A stretch of DNA of 41,246 bases from Lobulomyces angularis (lineage: Eukaryota > Chytridiomycota > Chytridiomycetes > Lobulomycetales > Lobulomycetaceae), in assembly GCA_027604685.1 (NCBI GenBank), contig JADHYX010000001.1, positions 104,711-145,956 on the forward strand. The letters are read 5' to 3'. A program made the translations under genes and the position numbers. The notes under the pieces were generated by a model. It saw only the letters and a program-made list of their open reading frames with translations. It had not been told where the DNA came from and did no database searches. This document shows, piece after piece, positions 1 through 10,369 of this stretch; position 1 is the first letter of the stretch, and each line of letters opens with the position of its first letter.

Positions 1-1024
1 TTCCAAAATAAATTAAAAAAATATAAAAAAAATTTATAAATACTTTTTAGGGATGGTATTTACCAGGAGGAAGAGCAGAACAGAATGAAGATTTAATTGT
101 TGCAATTTGTAGAGAAACAAAAGAGGAAACAGGCATAGATATTGAAGTCAAGGGTGTTTTACGAATGGAATATACACCTTCAAGACATGGATTTCGTCTA
201 CGAGTTATTTTTTATGCTGAGGTAAAAATTTTCAAATATGTACATATTTATATATTTTTTTTCAGCCAAAAACCAATAACGATTTTCCAAAATGTATTCC
301 TGACGGAGAGTCTTCAGCAGCATGCTGGATTACAATTGACCAACTCGAACAATTGAATGAAAAAGAAGACGAGAAAGCATTTTTAAATCTATCACTACCA
401 CTTCGAGGACCAGAAGCGCTATACTGGATAAACTACGTTGACCAAGGGGGTGCAATTTGGCCATTGAATATATTAGCAAAGGAAAAAGATGAAGTTATCA
501 TTATTGAAGATCCCTGGTTGCACACTCAAAAAAAGATCAAACCGGTGTCCAAAGTTTCAACTGCAAATACAACTATCTCTGCTACTAGTAGTCAAGCTAA
601 TTTACAAAAGCAGCAGCAAAAAAAAAATAAAGTCTTGGAAGTCGAAAGTTCGACTGAAGAAAGTGATGATTCTAAAGGAGACACTGTCGGTAACCTTAGT
701 AGTATTGATAGTGTGTCAGGAAAAAGGAGCGAGAAAAGTAGAAGAAGACATGCCACAACAGATTCGGAAGGATATAGTGTTTCTGAAGGTGCTTCCAGAG
801 CTACAACTGGTGGTAGAAGAGTAATTGAAGTTGTAGTGGATACTTCAGAAACGGACGCATATGATTGGTATTAAAAGATTGGTGTTTCTTTTTTTTAAAA
901 ATTTTTTAGGGTAAATAAAGAATCCAATGCTAAACAACAACGGGTTACAGTTCATCAAAGAGTACAATCAGACGACAATTCCTCATGTATGGAAAATAGG
1001 TTAGAAAGAAAATCTTTGAAATAG
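1..1024 (+). CDS. Nudix hydrolase, 5' partial
   Basis: 3' part of a Nudix hydrolase; the window opens inside an intron (acceptor at 49-50). Exons read as 51-221, 266-867 and 910-1024, all in one frame, giving 295 residues. The first exon starts GWYLPGGR and holds a complete Nudix box: GG, five residues, E, seven residues, then RETKEETGI, the Mg-binding helix. The box and the following RHGFRLRVIFYAE strand recall NUDT18-like enzymes that hydrolyse damaged nucleoside diphosphates, but substrate cannot be read from the box. After the domain comes a Ser/Glu-rich, probably disordered tail (about residues 115-255). If the last intron (868-909, gtatta...ttttag) is retained, the protein ends at 874 with DWY; spliced, it gains about 38 residues and stops at 1024. 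The start lies outside the window. Family call is firm, subfamily is inference. Confidence 0.85.
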
Positions 1025-1494
1025 ACTTTTTTTTTTTGCTAATGTAATTTTGTTAAAAATATAAAATTCCACTTCGTTCTTTAATTTTTATATACTTTTT
1101 AAACTATTTTTGTAATTTAATTAAATTAGGTTTTTTAAAAGTAAAAATATATATACTAAAATAATATTTTTTATTGTAAAATGATGAAATTTGAGCTGAA
1201 ATCCCGCATATGTCGTAAAAAAATAGAATGCAGTGACGTAAGTCTTTCCCAAAAATATGTTTCGGAAAAAGCTTTTGGAACATAATAAATTTATAATAAA
1301 GGATTTACAATTTACAAAACTCAAAAAAAATACGAAGATTTTTTATGTAAATTCTCCTTGGAATTTGGATACAATAATTTTTAACTCAAAAGTTGAATTT
1401 TTTTTTTTAGAAAATTTTCTCAACAATATTTTTTTGTTAAAAGGAGTTCCATTGTGCATTTGAAAAATTTAAAAAAAAAAAAAAAATTGAGAAG
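1025..1494. other. intergenic, Nudix to alpha/beta hydrolase
   Basis: About 470 bases of A/T-rich sequence with long T and A runs. Short open frames occur on both strands but show low-complexity K/F/N composition and no family resemblance. It should contain the Nudix 3' end and the promoter of the next gene; no specific signal was recognised. Confidence 0.5.
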
Positions 1495-3308
1495 ATGGTT
1501 TGTAAAGATACTCGAATTAATTGGCTATCATTAAGAACAATTTTTTTTGTAATTGGTAATTGTCCACTTTGAACTTTTTTAATTAAAATAATTTATTTTG
1601 TTTTTTACTTTTTAGACTTAGTAACACCGTTATCAATTGCATTCTTTATCTTCTCTCTCTTTATCTCATCACCATTTAAAAATAATATATACTATGTCCT
1701 TTGGGTGTATTCTATAGTTGAAATTATTTTTTACATAAATTTTAAACTTAAATTAAAAAAATTACAATTAATTGGAATCAACCATGAAGTCATGACTGAA
1801 TCTCAAAGGTAAGAAATTATTATCAATAAAAATATATAACAAAAAATCACTCCTTTTTTTTTATAGGGTTCAATTAATTAATAGAATACTGGACGAAAAT
1901 AAAAGTGAAAGTGATTTTAAAAAATTTATTTGCGAGTGGTTTTATCTCATAAATGAAAAAGGTCAAAAAATACAAGTAAAAGAGCTGGACTTTCATTTGT
2001 TAAAGAGAGAAAACATTAAAGAATGGCTAGCTTGGGCTTTTTTTACTGAAACTTTAGAAAGGTTTTTTTTTGTGTTGTTTTTTTTTGGTTAACTATTCTT
2101 TTTTTTTTTCTAGCTTGTGTGAAAAGAATATTCTTTTAATTGAAGAAATAATCAAAAAAATCGAATTGGATAAAGCAATAAAAATTGAAGAAGGGTATAA
2201 CAATTCAGTTCACTCCAATCATTTAGTAAATAAAAAAATTTTGTTTTTTTTTTTGAAATTAATTTCATCTAACATATAATTACTTTATTTTGTAACATAG
2301 AATTTTTCACCAGTAGAAGCATGGAATAAACCATTTATAGTATATTTTGCATTAAACTGTTGCGAGATTGGAGGTTATGTCATATACTACTTTTTAGGAT
2401 TTAAAAAGTGTTCAAAAAAGTTAAACAATAACACTAAATTTAGTTATTTTTATCGTCCAGGTAAAAAATTTAACAAGAGCAAATCACCTCTAGTTCATTT
2501 TCCTGGGATTGGTGTTGGAGTATTTGTGTATTGTTCCTTTTTTAGAAATATTATAAGAAAAGATGACGATAGACCAATTTTTATAGTTGGTAATAAGCAA
2601 AAAGCAATTTACATTAATAAAAACCTTATTTATTATAGAGCTGCCACATGTCTCGCATCAGTTAGTAAGTGCTGCAGAAATACCAAATATAGAAGAAACT
2701 GTGAAACTAGTAGAGTTAATGTTGAAAGCAAATAATTACCATGATGCAATTTTTATGGGACACAGTTTAGGATCAGTATACTCTTCCTGGATGAATAAAT
2801 ACTCAAGTCTTCGCTGTACCCTCATATTAATTGATCCTGTTTGTTTTCAGTTATACTCCCCAGACTTAATCTTTAACGTATTAAAAAAAAAAAAATTATA
2901 CTTTGATATTAATCAAATTTAAAACAAAAAAAAAATTTTTTTTTAGTTTCTTCATAGACCTTTTAGTAATGCTCCGCAATTTTTATTACGTTGGATTAGT
3001 AGAGAACTTTATATCAGTCATTTTATAAACAGACATTTCGCTTGGCATTTAAATGTTATGTTTCCTGAAAACTTACCAACTGGTATTTTTTATTGAAATG
3101 ATTAATATTTTATTTTATTTTTAAAGGATCGCGAGTGTATATATCTTTAAAGGATAGTTTAATCAATGCACCTAAAGTTTGGGAATATTTAAGTAGCCAT
3201 GGGATTAACGGAAAGGCTTATGCTAATCTGGATCACGCTAGCTTCTTATTCGATAAGGAAGCATTTCAAGAAATTGTTGATGGTATCGTCGCTGTTACTA
3301 ACAGGTAA
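1495..3308 (+). CDS. alpha/beta hydrolase with N-terminal membrane segments
   Basis: Eight exons: 1495-1555, 1616-1808, 1867-2061, 2114-2225, 2301-2589, 2639-2877, 2947-3082, 3127-3308; 468 residues, phases all consistent. The start is the ATG at 1495, followed at once by hydrophobic segments (LVTPLSIAFFIFSLFI and YYVLWVYSIVEIIFYI), so the protein is probably membrane-anchored. The stretch KRENIKEWLAWAFF and the later ELPHVSHQLVSAAE are typical of a fungal family of unknown substrate. The hydrolase core has the nucleophile elbow GHSLGS in exon 6. SLKDS and NLDHASF in exon 8 are plausible positions for the acid and histidine of the triad. ELYISHFINRHFAWHLNVMFPE is a second family-typical block. 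An alternative 3' intron (3305-3350) would replace the final stop with a short tail ending SFDVIKSD. The substrate is unknown; lipid ester or acyl transfer is only a guess. Confidence 0.85.
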
Positions 3309-4546
3309 ATCATTTTGATAATTTCATTTTTCCATCTAATTGCTTGACAGTTTTGACGTTATCAAAAGTGATTAATTGGAATGAACTTCGAGAAATTTTT
3401 ATTATTTTATAATTAGATTAGTTAATATTTTGCTATTATTTTATTTATTTTTTCATTATCAATATACAAAATTAAATATTGGAAGTTTGGGCTTCTGCAA
3501 CAAAAGCTTTTGAATCCACTCACAACTAAACGTTTCAAACATTAATAAAATATATTTACAAAATATTTTTTGTATATTAACGAAAAAAATATTTTCTTCA
3601 TACAAATCCTTTTATTCTAGGAAGTATTTTGGAACCATATTTATACAAAAACAGATTTTTTTCTTTGAATAAGAAGATCTATGCACCTTTTGAATACAAC
3701 AGTAGAAAAATTTAATAAAAAGAACAAAAAGTATTAAAAATTTTAGGGAAATTTAGTTTGTTATGTGTAACTCAGCTTCAAATTAAAGCACCACTAATAA
3801 ATCTTGAATAAATTATATAAAATTCAAAAAAAGGCTTGGTGGAATGTTTCAATTAAAATTATTTCAAACAAAAGCAATTACCTCAAATTACTTCCCACAA
3901 TATTCTTTTTTGTTATATTTCTGCTTGTTGGCTGTAAAAATCAATTTATTTTGAGATTATTTAACTTAGGATATAATTTGATAGCGAATCATACGAAAAT
4001 AATACAGCAATGGGTATTTTAATAAATCCATTTCACAATCCAATTGTTAAAAGGTCTTAGCTCCTTATCGACAATGTTTGTCCGATGTTTTCCACTAAGT
4101 GATCTACCCATGGTAGTCCCACAGTACCCCGTTCTTCAATTGGGCCACACCCTGCAACAGTTCCAGTTCCTATATGTGTATATTCCACACCACAGTAACT
4201 TCAGAGACTTCATGTTTACCCAACAGCTTCCAACACATTTTAAATACATGCTTACATGAAGACACTATCCTGTGAAAAGAAATTTAATAAATTCGTTAAT
4301 TTGAAAACAATCAAATTTACTCTAATTTAAGATAATTTAGATATAATTTAACAATAACAACAATAACAAAAATTAAATTTAGGGTCAAAGGTTTAGGGGT
4401 ATCAACAAAAGCCCAGAGCAACCTCGGAAATTAATTTTTTTTTACAATTTTTTTTTTTTATACAGATTTTTTTAATATTTACCAATATTATCAACATTAA
4501 TTATACAGAAACAACAACAAAAATTAAAAAAAAATAAAAATAAAAA
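3309..4546. other. gene-poor spacer with a GC-richer island
   Basis: No supportable gene. Most is A/T-rich with poly-A/T runs. A block at about 4040-4265 is visibly richer in G and C and is open for 71 codons on the plus strand. On the minus strand it also carries protein-like stretches interrupted by a frame change. The piece at 4381-4428 is likewise less A/T-biased. These may be remnants of a gene or mobile element; neither strand gives a recognisable domain. Confidence 0.4.
4044..4259. other. unexplained GC-richer, coding-like island
   Basis: Composition differs sharply from the flanks. The plus strand is open from ATG 4044 to a stop at 4257-4259 (MLKGLSSLSTMFVRCF...). The minus strand has a stretch including GTGTVAGCGPIEERGTVG that ends at a stop near 4056, preceded in another frame by CWKLLGKHEVSEVTVVW. 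Neither is recognised. It could be a decayed exon or transposon fragment, a structured RNA gene, or a young orphan gene. No tRNA, 5S, U-RNA or SRP hallmark was seen. Confidence 0.25.
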
Positions 4547-5200
4547 TTACTCTATTATATTTACATCTTTTTGCAGTGTCTTTAAGCTAATGTTTTTAAA
4601 CTTTCCTCTTCCGTCTGAAGCACACACACGATCATTGCTCCGCGTGACTTCGTGTCGCTTCAATGCATCCTTTCGTGAAAATCTCCGCCCACAATACAAG
4701 CATGCAAACTGCTTCAATTTCTTCTCATCTCTTGCTACATTCAAGGGATCTTTCTTTTCTTGCATTTTTCTTTTTGGTGCACTTTCGCTTGTTTCATTGC
4801 TCTGGTATCCTATTGTGGGTGACAATGAAATGTTTGATGTACAACTGTTACTTTTACTACTGGAAAATTTATAAGTTGATTCTTCATAGTAGCAGTTTCT
4901 TTTATTAGTAGAAAGTAAGTGATATTCTGTTGTGAATCCTTCTTGAAGTTCCTCTTGTCTTCTTTCATTATTGGATTTGTGAATAAAACTTGGTAATGCT
5001 AAATCCACTTCTGACATAATCTTGGATATATTAATCTTCTTGTCAACGCAATTTGCTGTAACAGATGGAGGTGATGGGTAACTTGTCGTTATATGTTTTT
5101 TTGGTAGATTGGTATTGAATATATTACTGCTCCACGTATTTATTGTATATGATGAATTAATCAATTCTAAAAAATTAGTATTCTTTGAATTTAAATTCAT
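4547..5200 (-). CDS. C2H2-like zinc-finger protein, putative transcription factor
   Basis: Single-exon gene of 217 residues, start ATG at 5200, stop at 4547. Residues 1-150 are Ser/Asn/Thr-rich and look disordered, with a basic KRKMQEKKDPLNVARDEKK patch that could act as nuclear localisation signal. Near residue 165 lies FACLYCGRRFSRKDALKRHE, the usual fungal single-finger block: CxxC, twelve residues, H. The second zinc histidine is not at the normal spacing; the next candidate is a cysteine nine residues on (EVTRSNDRVC), so the finger would be of C2HC type. Fungal single-finger factors of this sort often end KRHxxx...C. About 40 residues follow with no domain. Role inferred as DNA binding; target unknown. 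Not in any obvious operon-like pairing. Confidence 0.75.
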   Translation of the reverse strand: MNLNSKNTNFLELINSSYTINTWSSNIFNTNLPKKHITTSYPSPPSVTANCVDKKINISKIMSEVDLALPSFIHKSNNERRQEELQEGFTTEYHLLSTNKRNCYYEESTYKFSSSKSNSCTSNISLSPTIGYQSNETSESAPKRKMQEKKDPLNVARDEKKLKQFACLYCGRRFSRKDALKRHEVTRSNDRVCASDGRGKFKNISLKTLQKDVNIIE

Positions 5201-5439
5201 GATTGAAGTTGAATATTAAGATAATTGGTGTTTTTATGATTATTATTATTATTATTTATTTATTAATGTTAAAAAAAATTGTTTTAAAAAAAAAAAAAAA
5301 AACATTCTTCAAATCTCTCCTATATCATAAATTACCACCCTAGTCAGTGCTCAAAAATGGTTCAAAAATGTATTTTTTGAATATTATTAGAATCTATGTA
5401 GATTACATCAATATTAAAGTGGGAAAGTTCAATACACTA
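5201..5439. other. upstream region of the zinc-finger gene
   Basis: A/T-rich, with an ATT triplet run near 5238-5256 and a poly-A tract near 5285-5302. It should contain the promoter and 5' leader of the minus-strand zinc-finger gene. No defined box was recognised. Confidence 0.35.
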
Positions 5440-5783
5440 TTAGTCAGTGTAGCTTTCAGAGATTCTCCAAAGCAAATCCCAAATAAGCTCCTTGAAATCC
5501 CTGCACCAATCCTTTACAACTGCAAGAGAGTTAATCTAAAGTTCGTTCTGTAGTTAGAAGGCTTTCAGTGATGCCCTTTTGACCCTCTTCTGCTGCATCT
5601 AGAAAATGGTTATAGACTTCTCCAAGAGCATTAACATAAATGGTGTGAGTTTTGTGACGGTGTGAAGGAGTTCTAAGTGCATCTTCATTAACATTGTTAA
5701 AAAAGTTCTCGTTTTCTGTTAATGTTATGTAAAGATTTGATTCCCTTTGTAGTTGATTGAAATAGAAGTTTTAATGAATTTTA
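5440..5783 (-). pseudogene. frameshifted gene of unknown family, or gene with a sequencing indel
   Basis: On the minus strand a frame runs from about 5783 (NFYFNQLQRESNLYITLTEN...) through RTPSHRHKTHTIYVNALGEV and EVYNHFLDAAEEGQKGITES to TERTLD, then meets a stop near 5540. In the next frame the text continues without a gap as INSLAVVKDWCRDFKELIWD and LLWRISESYTD, ending at a stop at 5440-5442. Residue composition on both sides is clearly protein-like, far from the K/N/F/I mixture of this genome's spacers. No GT-AG intron fits the join, and no ATG or clear splice acceptor marks the 5' end. So this is either a recently broken gene copy or a real gene with a one-base assembly error and an unseen upstream exon. 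Family not recognised. Confidence 0.5.
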
Positions 5784-6255
5784 AATGGTAATTGATTGAT
5801 ATCTTATTGTGTATTAAAAAAAAATACATAAATTAAGTCAAAAAATATATTCAAAAGTTTCATTCAAATTACAATATTCAAAAAATTATAATGATGAAAT
5901 CTCTTCAACCATATGAACACCAATACTTCCTCTTGAACTTCCATTACTACCTCATTTAAAAAATGTAACTTTATTATTGCTGATATGTGTTTCATCTGAA
6001 TTTTAAAGCGACCACTTAATTTTACTTTTTTTTATGAATAAAAAAGTATATTTAATTTTATAATTAAAAAAAGAATCATGAGTAGCTGTTAATTTTTATT
6101 CAAAGCATAATAAAAACATTTAAAAAAAAAAAAAACTTTTCTATTATCCTAACCATTATTATCTTTATTATCTTTATAATTCATTGCAGATAGCCTTATA
6201 TTTTTTTCATACTTTAAAATTTAGAAATTCTTCATTTCTGTATCATTAAAAGATT
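5784..6255. other. spacer downstream of the SNARE gene
   Basis: About 470 A/T-rich bases. The part next to 6256 should hold the SNARE 3' end, since that gene is on the minus strand. Nothing else was recognised. Confidence 0.4.
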
Positions 6256-6860
6256 TTATTCATTTTTAAAAAACAAAGCTCTCAAAAACAAAAAAATAAC
6301 ACAACTTCCTAAAACCATATATAAAATTCTTCTGTTCTGAGGAACCATCATTACTTTATTAATTCTTTTTAAAGTTCCAGTTAATTTACTTGACACTGAT
6401 GAAAATGAATTGTCCTAGAAAAAGTTTATGACTATTTTTTAAAATTTTTTTATATTTAAAAGTTTTAATTTACCATTTCGCTAATAAATCTGTTTTGACT
6501 CTCAACATCATCATATATTGATATCGACAACTAAATCAAATATTAATTGAACGTTGTTTCAAATAAAATAAATAAAAAAAAAAAAAAAAGCAGATTTAAA
6601 AAAAAAAAAAAAACACAGAATTGAAGTTAAACATAATTTTTTTTTTTGGCTTTTTTACTTACACCTTTCAAAGCAGATATTTTTGAGTGTAGGTCATTTA
6701 CTGAATTATCTATTTGATAAAGAAAAAAGAAAGAAAAAAGGATGTTAGATAAAGTTTTTTTTTTATTTTTTTTTTATTTTTTAATTTTTTTCAAATGAAG
6801 TTTTATTTTTTTAATTTTTTTACCATTTTGTCTTTCAATTTCACCGTAATTATTATGCAT
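6256..6860 (-). CDS. BET1: BET1/SFT1-type Qc-SNARE
   Basis: Four short exons on the minus strand: 6860-6824, 6709-6663, 6530-6474, 6414-6256; 99 residues, phases 1, 0, 0. Introns have regular ends, including a GTAAGT donor at 6662. The protein starts MHNNYGEIERQNDNSVNDL, continues HSKISALKGLSISIYDDVES and QNRFISEMDNSFSSVSSKL, and ends in a tail anchor (RRILYMVLGSCVIFLFLRAL). This matches BET1 in order and length: a short N-terminus, an NxxLxxKxxALKxLSIxIxxEVxxQNxxLxxMD SNARE heptad register with the zero-layer Q (in ESQNR), then one C-terminal membrane segment. BET1 family proteins act as Qc-SNAREs in ER-Golgi or intra-Golgi fusion. BET1 and SFT1 are close; the choice between them needs a tree. 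The N-terminus is much shorter than in animal BET1, as in SFT1. The exons are too short for ORF calling, so the gene is easy to miss. Confidence 0.88.
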
Positions 6861-8134
6861 TACTGTATGCTTATTATTCCTTATATTTATATATATATAT
6901 GTAATATATACGGGTTAATAAATAAATAATTGAAAATAAAAAAAAACGATAAGAAGAAATTAAAAAAAATTTTTTTTTGTGGTGAAATTCAAGTGATACC
7001 TATTTTACCTTTACACTACTAGAAAAGACTTTCTTAAATTACAACTTTTACTTCATACAAACTCAAATATTTCTTTACTTACCAAAAAAAATTTTATTTT
7101 GTTTGTCTATATATTTATTTACTATTTTTTTGTAACATTTAAATGTGTAAATTTTTTAATTTTACAAGCTCAAGTTTAAAAAAAAAACAAAATATTGGAA
7201 ATGGCTTGTTCTCAGTTGGAATGTAACCACCATAAAATGGTTTTTTGCCATCATTTGACTTGTTTTCAGTTTGTTTATATCCAAAATAAAATAATGGCAT
7301 GAGAAGAAAAACCAATATTTTTTTGGATTACAACTGTAGGAACATTGAAACCTATAGAAGGATTTCCTGAAGTCATTGATCAATTACATTAAATCTAATC
7401 CAACAAACGAATGTTTGATTTTGATTGTTTTTAAAGTTAAGAAGTGTTGAAAAACTGTCATTTGCACATTCTTCTGACTTTTCAATGGATTTAAATTGTT
7501 TATTACTTGCAAGTAAATAAATAGAAACGTTAAAAAAGTAAAAGCGACATTAAAAAAAAAAATTAAAATATAATTCAAAGAAGGAAAATATCTGATAAAG
7601 TTGGCACCAAAGACTTCCTAGAACCAGGGGTTCGCTTGAAGAAATAGTTTCCTAATATTTATCACAATTTTATATATTGTTAACGATTGGAACAATTTAG
7701 TTATGGATACAAAAACTTCAATTGTGTAGCAGAATCGCTAACGTTGCTTTTTAAAGAAAAAAAAAAAAAAAAATTTTTTTTCTTCAATTTATATATACTG
7801 CGCCACAAAGATTGTTTTGTATTTTATCTTATATTTTTAGAGTATATTGAACTTTTCTGTTAATATGAAGTAATTAAAAAACTCCTACTAGTAACATATA
7901 TTTGAAAAATTAGTGCGTAAAGAACATTAGTGAACAATTTTAGGTTAAGTTTTCACTGATGCTTAAATTTTGAACAACTGTTTTATCAATTTAAATAAAA
8001 AATCTATGGTTGAACAATATATGCGAAGCTATATATATTTTTATATTAATATTAAATGATCCAATTCTAAGCAAAAAAAATAAATAAAACTATTGATAAA
8101 AAAATCTAAAATTGTAATAAAATGGAAAGATTTT
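6861..8134. other. long A/T-rich spacer with weak coding-like fragments
   Basis: About 1.27 kb between the SNARE start and the SCOT stop. Contains AT dinucleotide repeats (about 6886-6900), several poly-A/T tracts, and the coding-like segment listed separately at 7139-7590. On the plus strand around 7592-7651 a short phrase (SDKVGTKDFLEPGVRLKK, then stop) also looks protein-like but has no upstream exon that could be confirmed. Confidence 0.4.
7139..7590 (-). pseudogene. possible broken or multi-exon small membrane-protein gene
   Basis: Minus-strand fragments with protein-like composition. From about 7550: NVSIYLLASNKQFKSIEKSE then ECANDSFSTLLNFKNN, to TFVCWIRFN near 7390. A second piece starts at ATG 7376 (MTSGNPSIGFNVPTVVIQKN, then IGFSSHAI). 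A third piece, one frame away, reads LVFLLMPLFYFGYKQTENKS then NDGKKPFYGGYIPTENKPFP and stops at 7139. A one-base change in the T-tract near 7289 would join pieces two and three; an intron gtaatt...tatag (39 nt) could join one to the next, but an in-frame TAA follows. No consistent gene model was found and no family was recognised. Confidence 0.3.
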
Positions 8135-10146
8135 TTAAACCAAGTCAATTTCAAAGTCACATCCAGTGTTTTTCTTAACATCTTCAACTGTAACTCCTTC
8201 GCATAATTCCTTCAAGACTAATGTACCTCGCTTCTTATCTACATCAAATACGCATAAATCGGTTATAATTGTATCAACACATCTAATACCGTTAATAATA
8301 AAACAACAGTTACAATTTATACCTTTCTCCAGTTAAAGGCAGCGAGCAGCTTTTTAAAATCTTATGTCTGCCATTTTTCGCAACGTGTTCCATTGTAACA
8401 ACGACTTTTGTTTTATGTGCTGAAACCAAATCCATTGCACCTCCCATTCCTTTAACCATTTTCTTAGGTATAATCCAGTTGGCTAAATCTCCATTTTGCG
8501 CAACTTCCATTGCACCTAAAATTGTTAGATCAATGTGCGATCCTCTAATCATAGCAAAACTATCGTCACTACTAAACAAACTTGACCCTGGAATCATTGT
8601 CACTGAATTATAAGCGTAAAAAAAATATACAAAAAATTAATGACATAATGGAGATAATGCTTCATTACCAGTTTCCTTTCCTGCATTTATTAAATCAGGA
8701 TCTTGTAAACCTGGTTTAGGAAACGGACCTAACCCTAATATTCCATTTTCTGATTGTAAATGTACAGTTATTGAAGGGTCCACATAGTTGGAGGCTAACA
8801 TTGGCTAGATTTTTTTTTTCCTTTAATGAATTAAATTTTTATTTTTAAAACCATTCCGATGCCAAGATTGACATACATTCCTTTAAAAAGATTATAAAAA
8901 TTAGTAATTTTAACAAAATGTGCTACCATTTTTAAATTCTTTGGCAGCCCTTCTTACGATTCTTTCTCTCATTTTCGCAGCAACATCATCCTTGCTAGTC
9001 GCAGTTTTACTAACATCTTCATCTTTGGTTAAAGTTAATTTCTAGAAATTTTTATTTAATTTAAAATTATATGGCACATAAATATTTTACTTCAATTCTT
9101 TTTTCGTAATTTAGCCCTTTTATCAATCTCTGAACATACACACCAGGAAGATGTATTTCATTTGGGGTTAAAGTACCGACAGGAACGATTTCTTCTACTT
9201 CAGCAATGCAAATTTTTCCTGCCTTAGCCATAGCTGGATTAAAATTTCTAGCAGACCCTCTGAACACCAAATTACCAAAGGAATCTAAAAAAATTAAAGC
9301 GTATTGAATTTTTCAAACAATTAACAGAAGTATTTTACCTCCTTTCCAGGCTTTAATTAAGCTAAAATCACCAGTGATTGCTTCTTCCATAATATACCTT
9401 TTCCCATTAAACACTCTACTTTCCCTAGGTGTCGATTTGATGAGCGCCTCTTTCCCATCTGTAGTATACTTTATTGGAATTCCTCCAAGCTGAACGTCAG
9501 TTCCTTATTTTTGGTTTACTTTTGTTTTAGTCACATAAACTAATTTTTTTTTTTTAAAATACCAACACCAGTTGATGTGTAAAAGGCTGGAATCCCAGCA
9601 CCACCAGCCCTAACTCTCTCTGCTAATGTCCCCTTTTAAAAAAAAATGTTAGTAAAAAACAATTTCAATTATGAACCTGTGGAGTTAATTCAACTTCCAG
9701 TTCCCCTTGCAAATATTGTCTAGCAAATTCTGCATTTTCGCCGACGTAGGACGATATCATTTTTCTTTTTATTTAAAAATTAAAAATCAAAAATGAATAT
9801 GCAAATAACAGTACAAACAAAAAAAACTTACTTTATCTGTTTGGTTTTTAACAGTAAACCCAATCCGAAGTTATCCACACCAGCATTATTAGAAACCATA
9901 GTAAACCCAGTCTTTTCAGGAGTTTCATTTAAAGCTTTAATTAAGTTTTCAGGAATTCCTTTAATAGAAATACAAGTGTTAGCAGTTAAACTTCAGATTA
10001 GAAATTAAAAAACCGCAAAGACCGAAGCCCCCAACTAAAATAGTTTGATTGGATTTGATGTCATCGATAGCGTCTTTTGCTGAAGGATAGATCTTCGAAT
10101 GATTAAATCTTCTTAAAATTAGCTGAACGTTTTTACGAAAAATCAT
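8135..10146 (-). CDS. OXCT1: succinyl-CoA:3-ketoacid CoA-transferase (SCOT), mitochondrial
   Basis: Multi-exon minus-strand gene, start ATG 10146, stop 8135-8137, about 500 residues. It moves CoA from succinyl-CoA to acetoacetate, the first step of ketone-body use in the mitochondrial matrix. The N-terminus [14 protein letters not shown] is a basic amphipathic presequence. Subunit-A half: [95 protein letters not shown]. Subunit-B half: [30 protein letters not shown] with the family's catalytic glutamate, [40 protein letters not shown] and a C-terminus [10 protein letters not shown]. Both halves are complete and fused as in animal and protist SCOT. Seven or more small introns all fit. No domain is missing. 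The linker between halves ([20 protein letters not shown]) is hydrophilic as usual. Confidence 0.95.
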
Positions 10147-10369
10147 GCAATAAATATTTGATAAGAAAATATTACTTTGGGGTTTAAGGAGTAAATAAAA
10201 AATTTTGGAGGAAAATTAAACATTTAAAGATTATAAAAAGTCTATTTTATATTACAAGTAAAAATTCTAATCTTGAAGGAAATCCATGTACTATTTCTTA
10301 TCGATCTTCCATTCTACAATGTTTACCATTAGTGGTATGAAAGCCTTCACGCAAACTTTTATTACACTT

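Noticed and set aside
3804..4022. 72-codon plus-strand frame with a hydrophobic stretch
   Set aside because: Composition is that of spacer DNA, no neighbour exon or family resemblance.
5440..5783. Reassigned stop codon (in-frame TAA between two coding-like parts)
   Set aside because: The second part is in a different frame, and all firm genes here use TAA as their end with standard decoding, so a frameshift explains it better.
7201..7311. Plus-strand frame MACSQLECNHHKMVFCHHLT...
   Set aside because: It is antisense to the better-looking minus-strand fragments, and no other exon or domain supports it.
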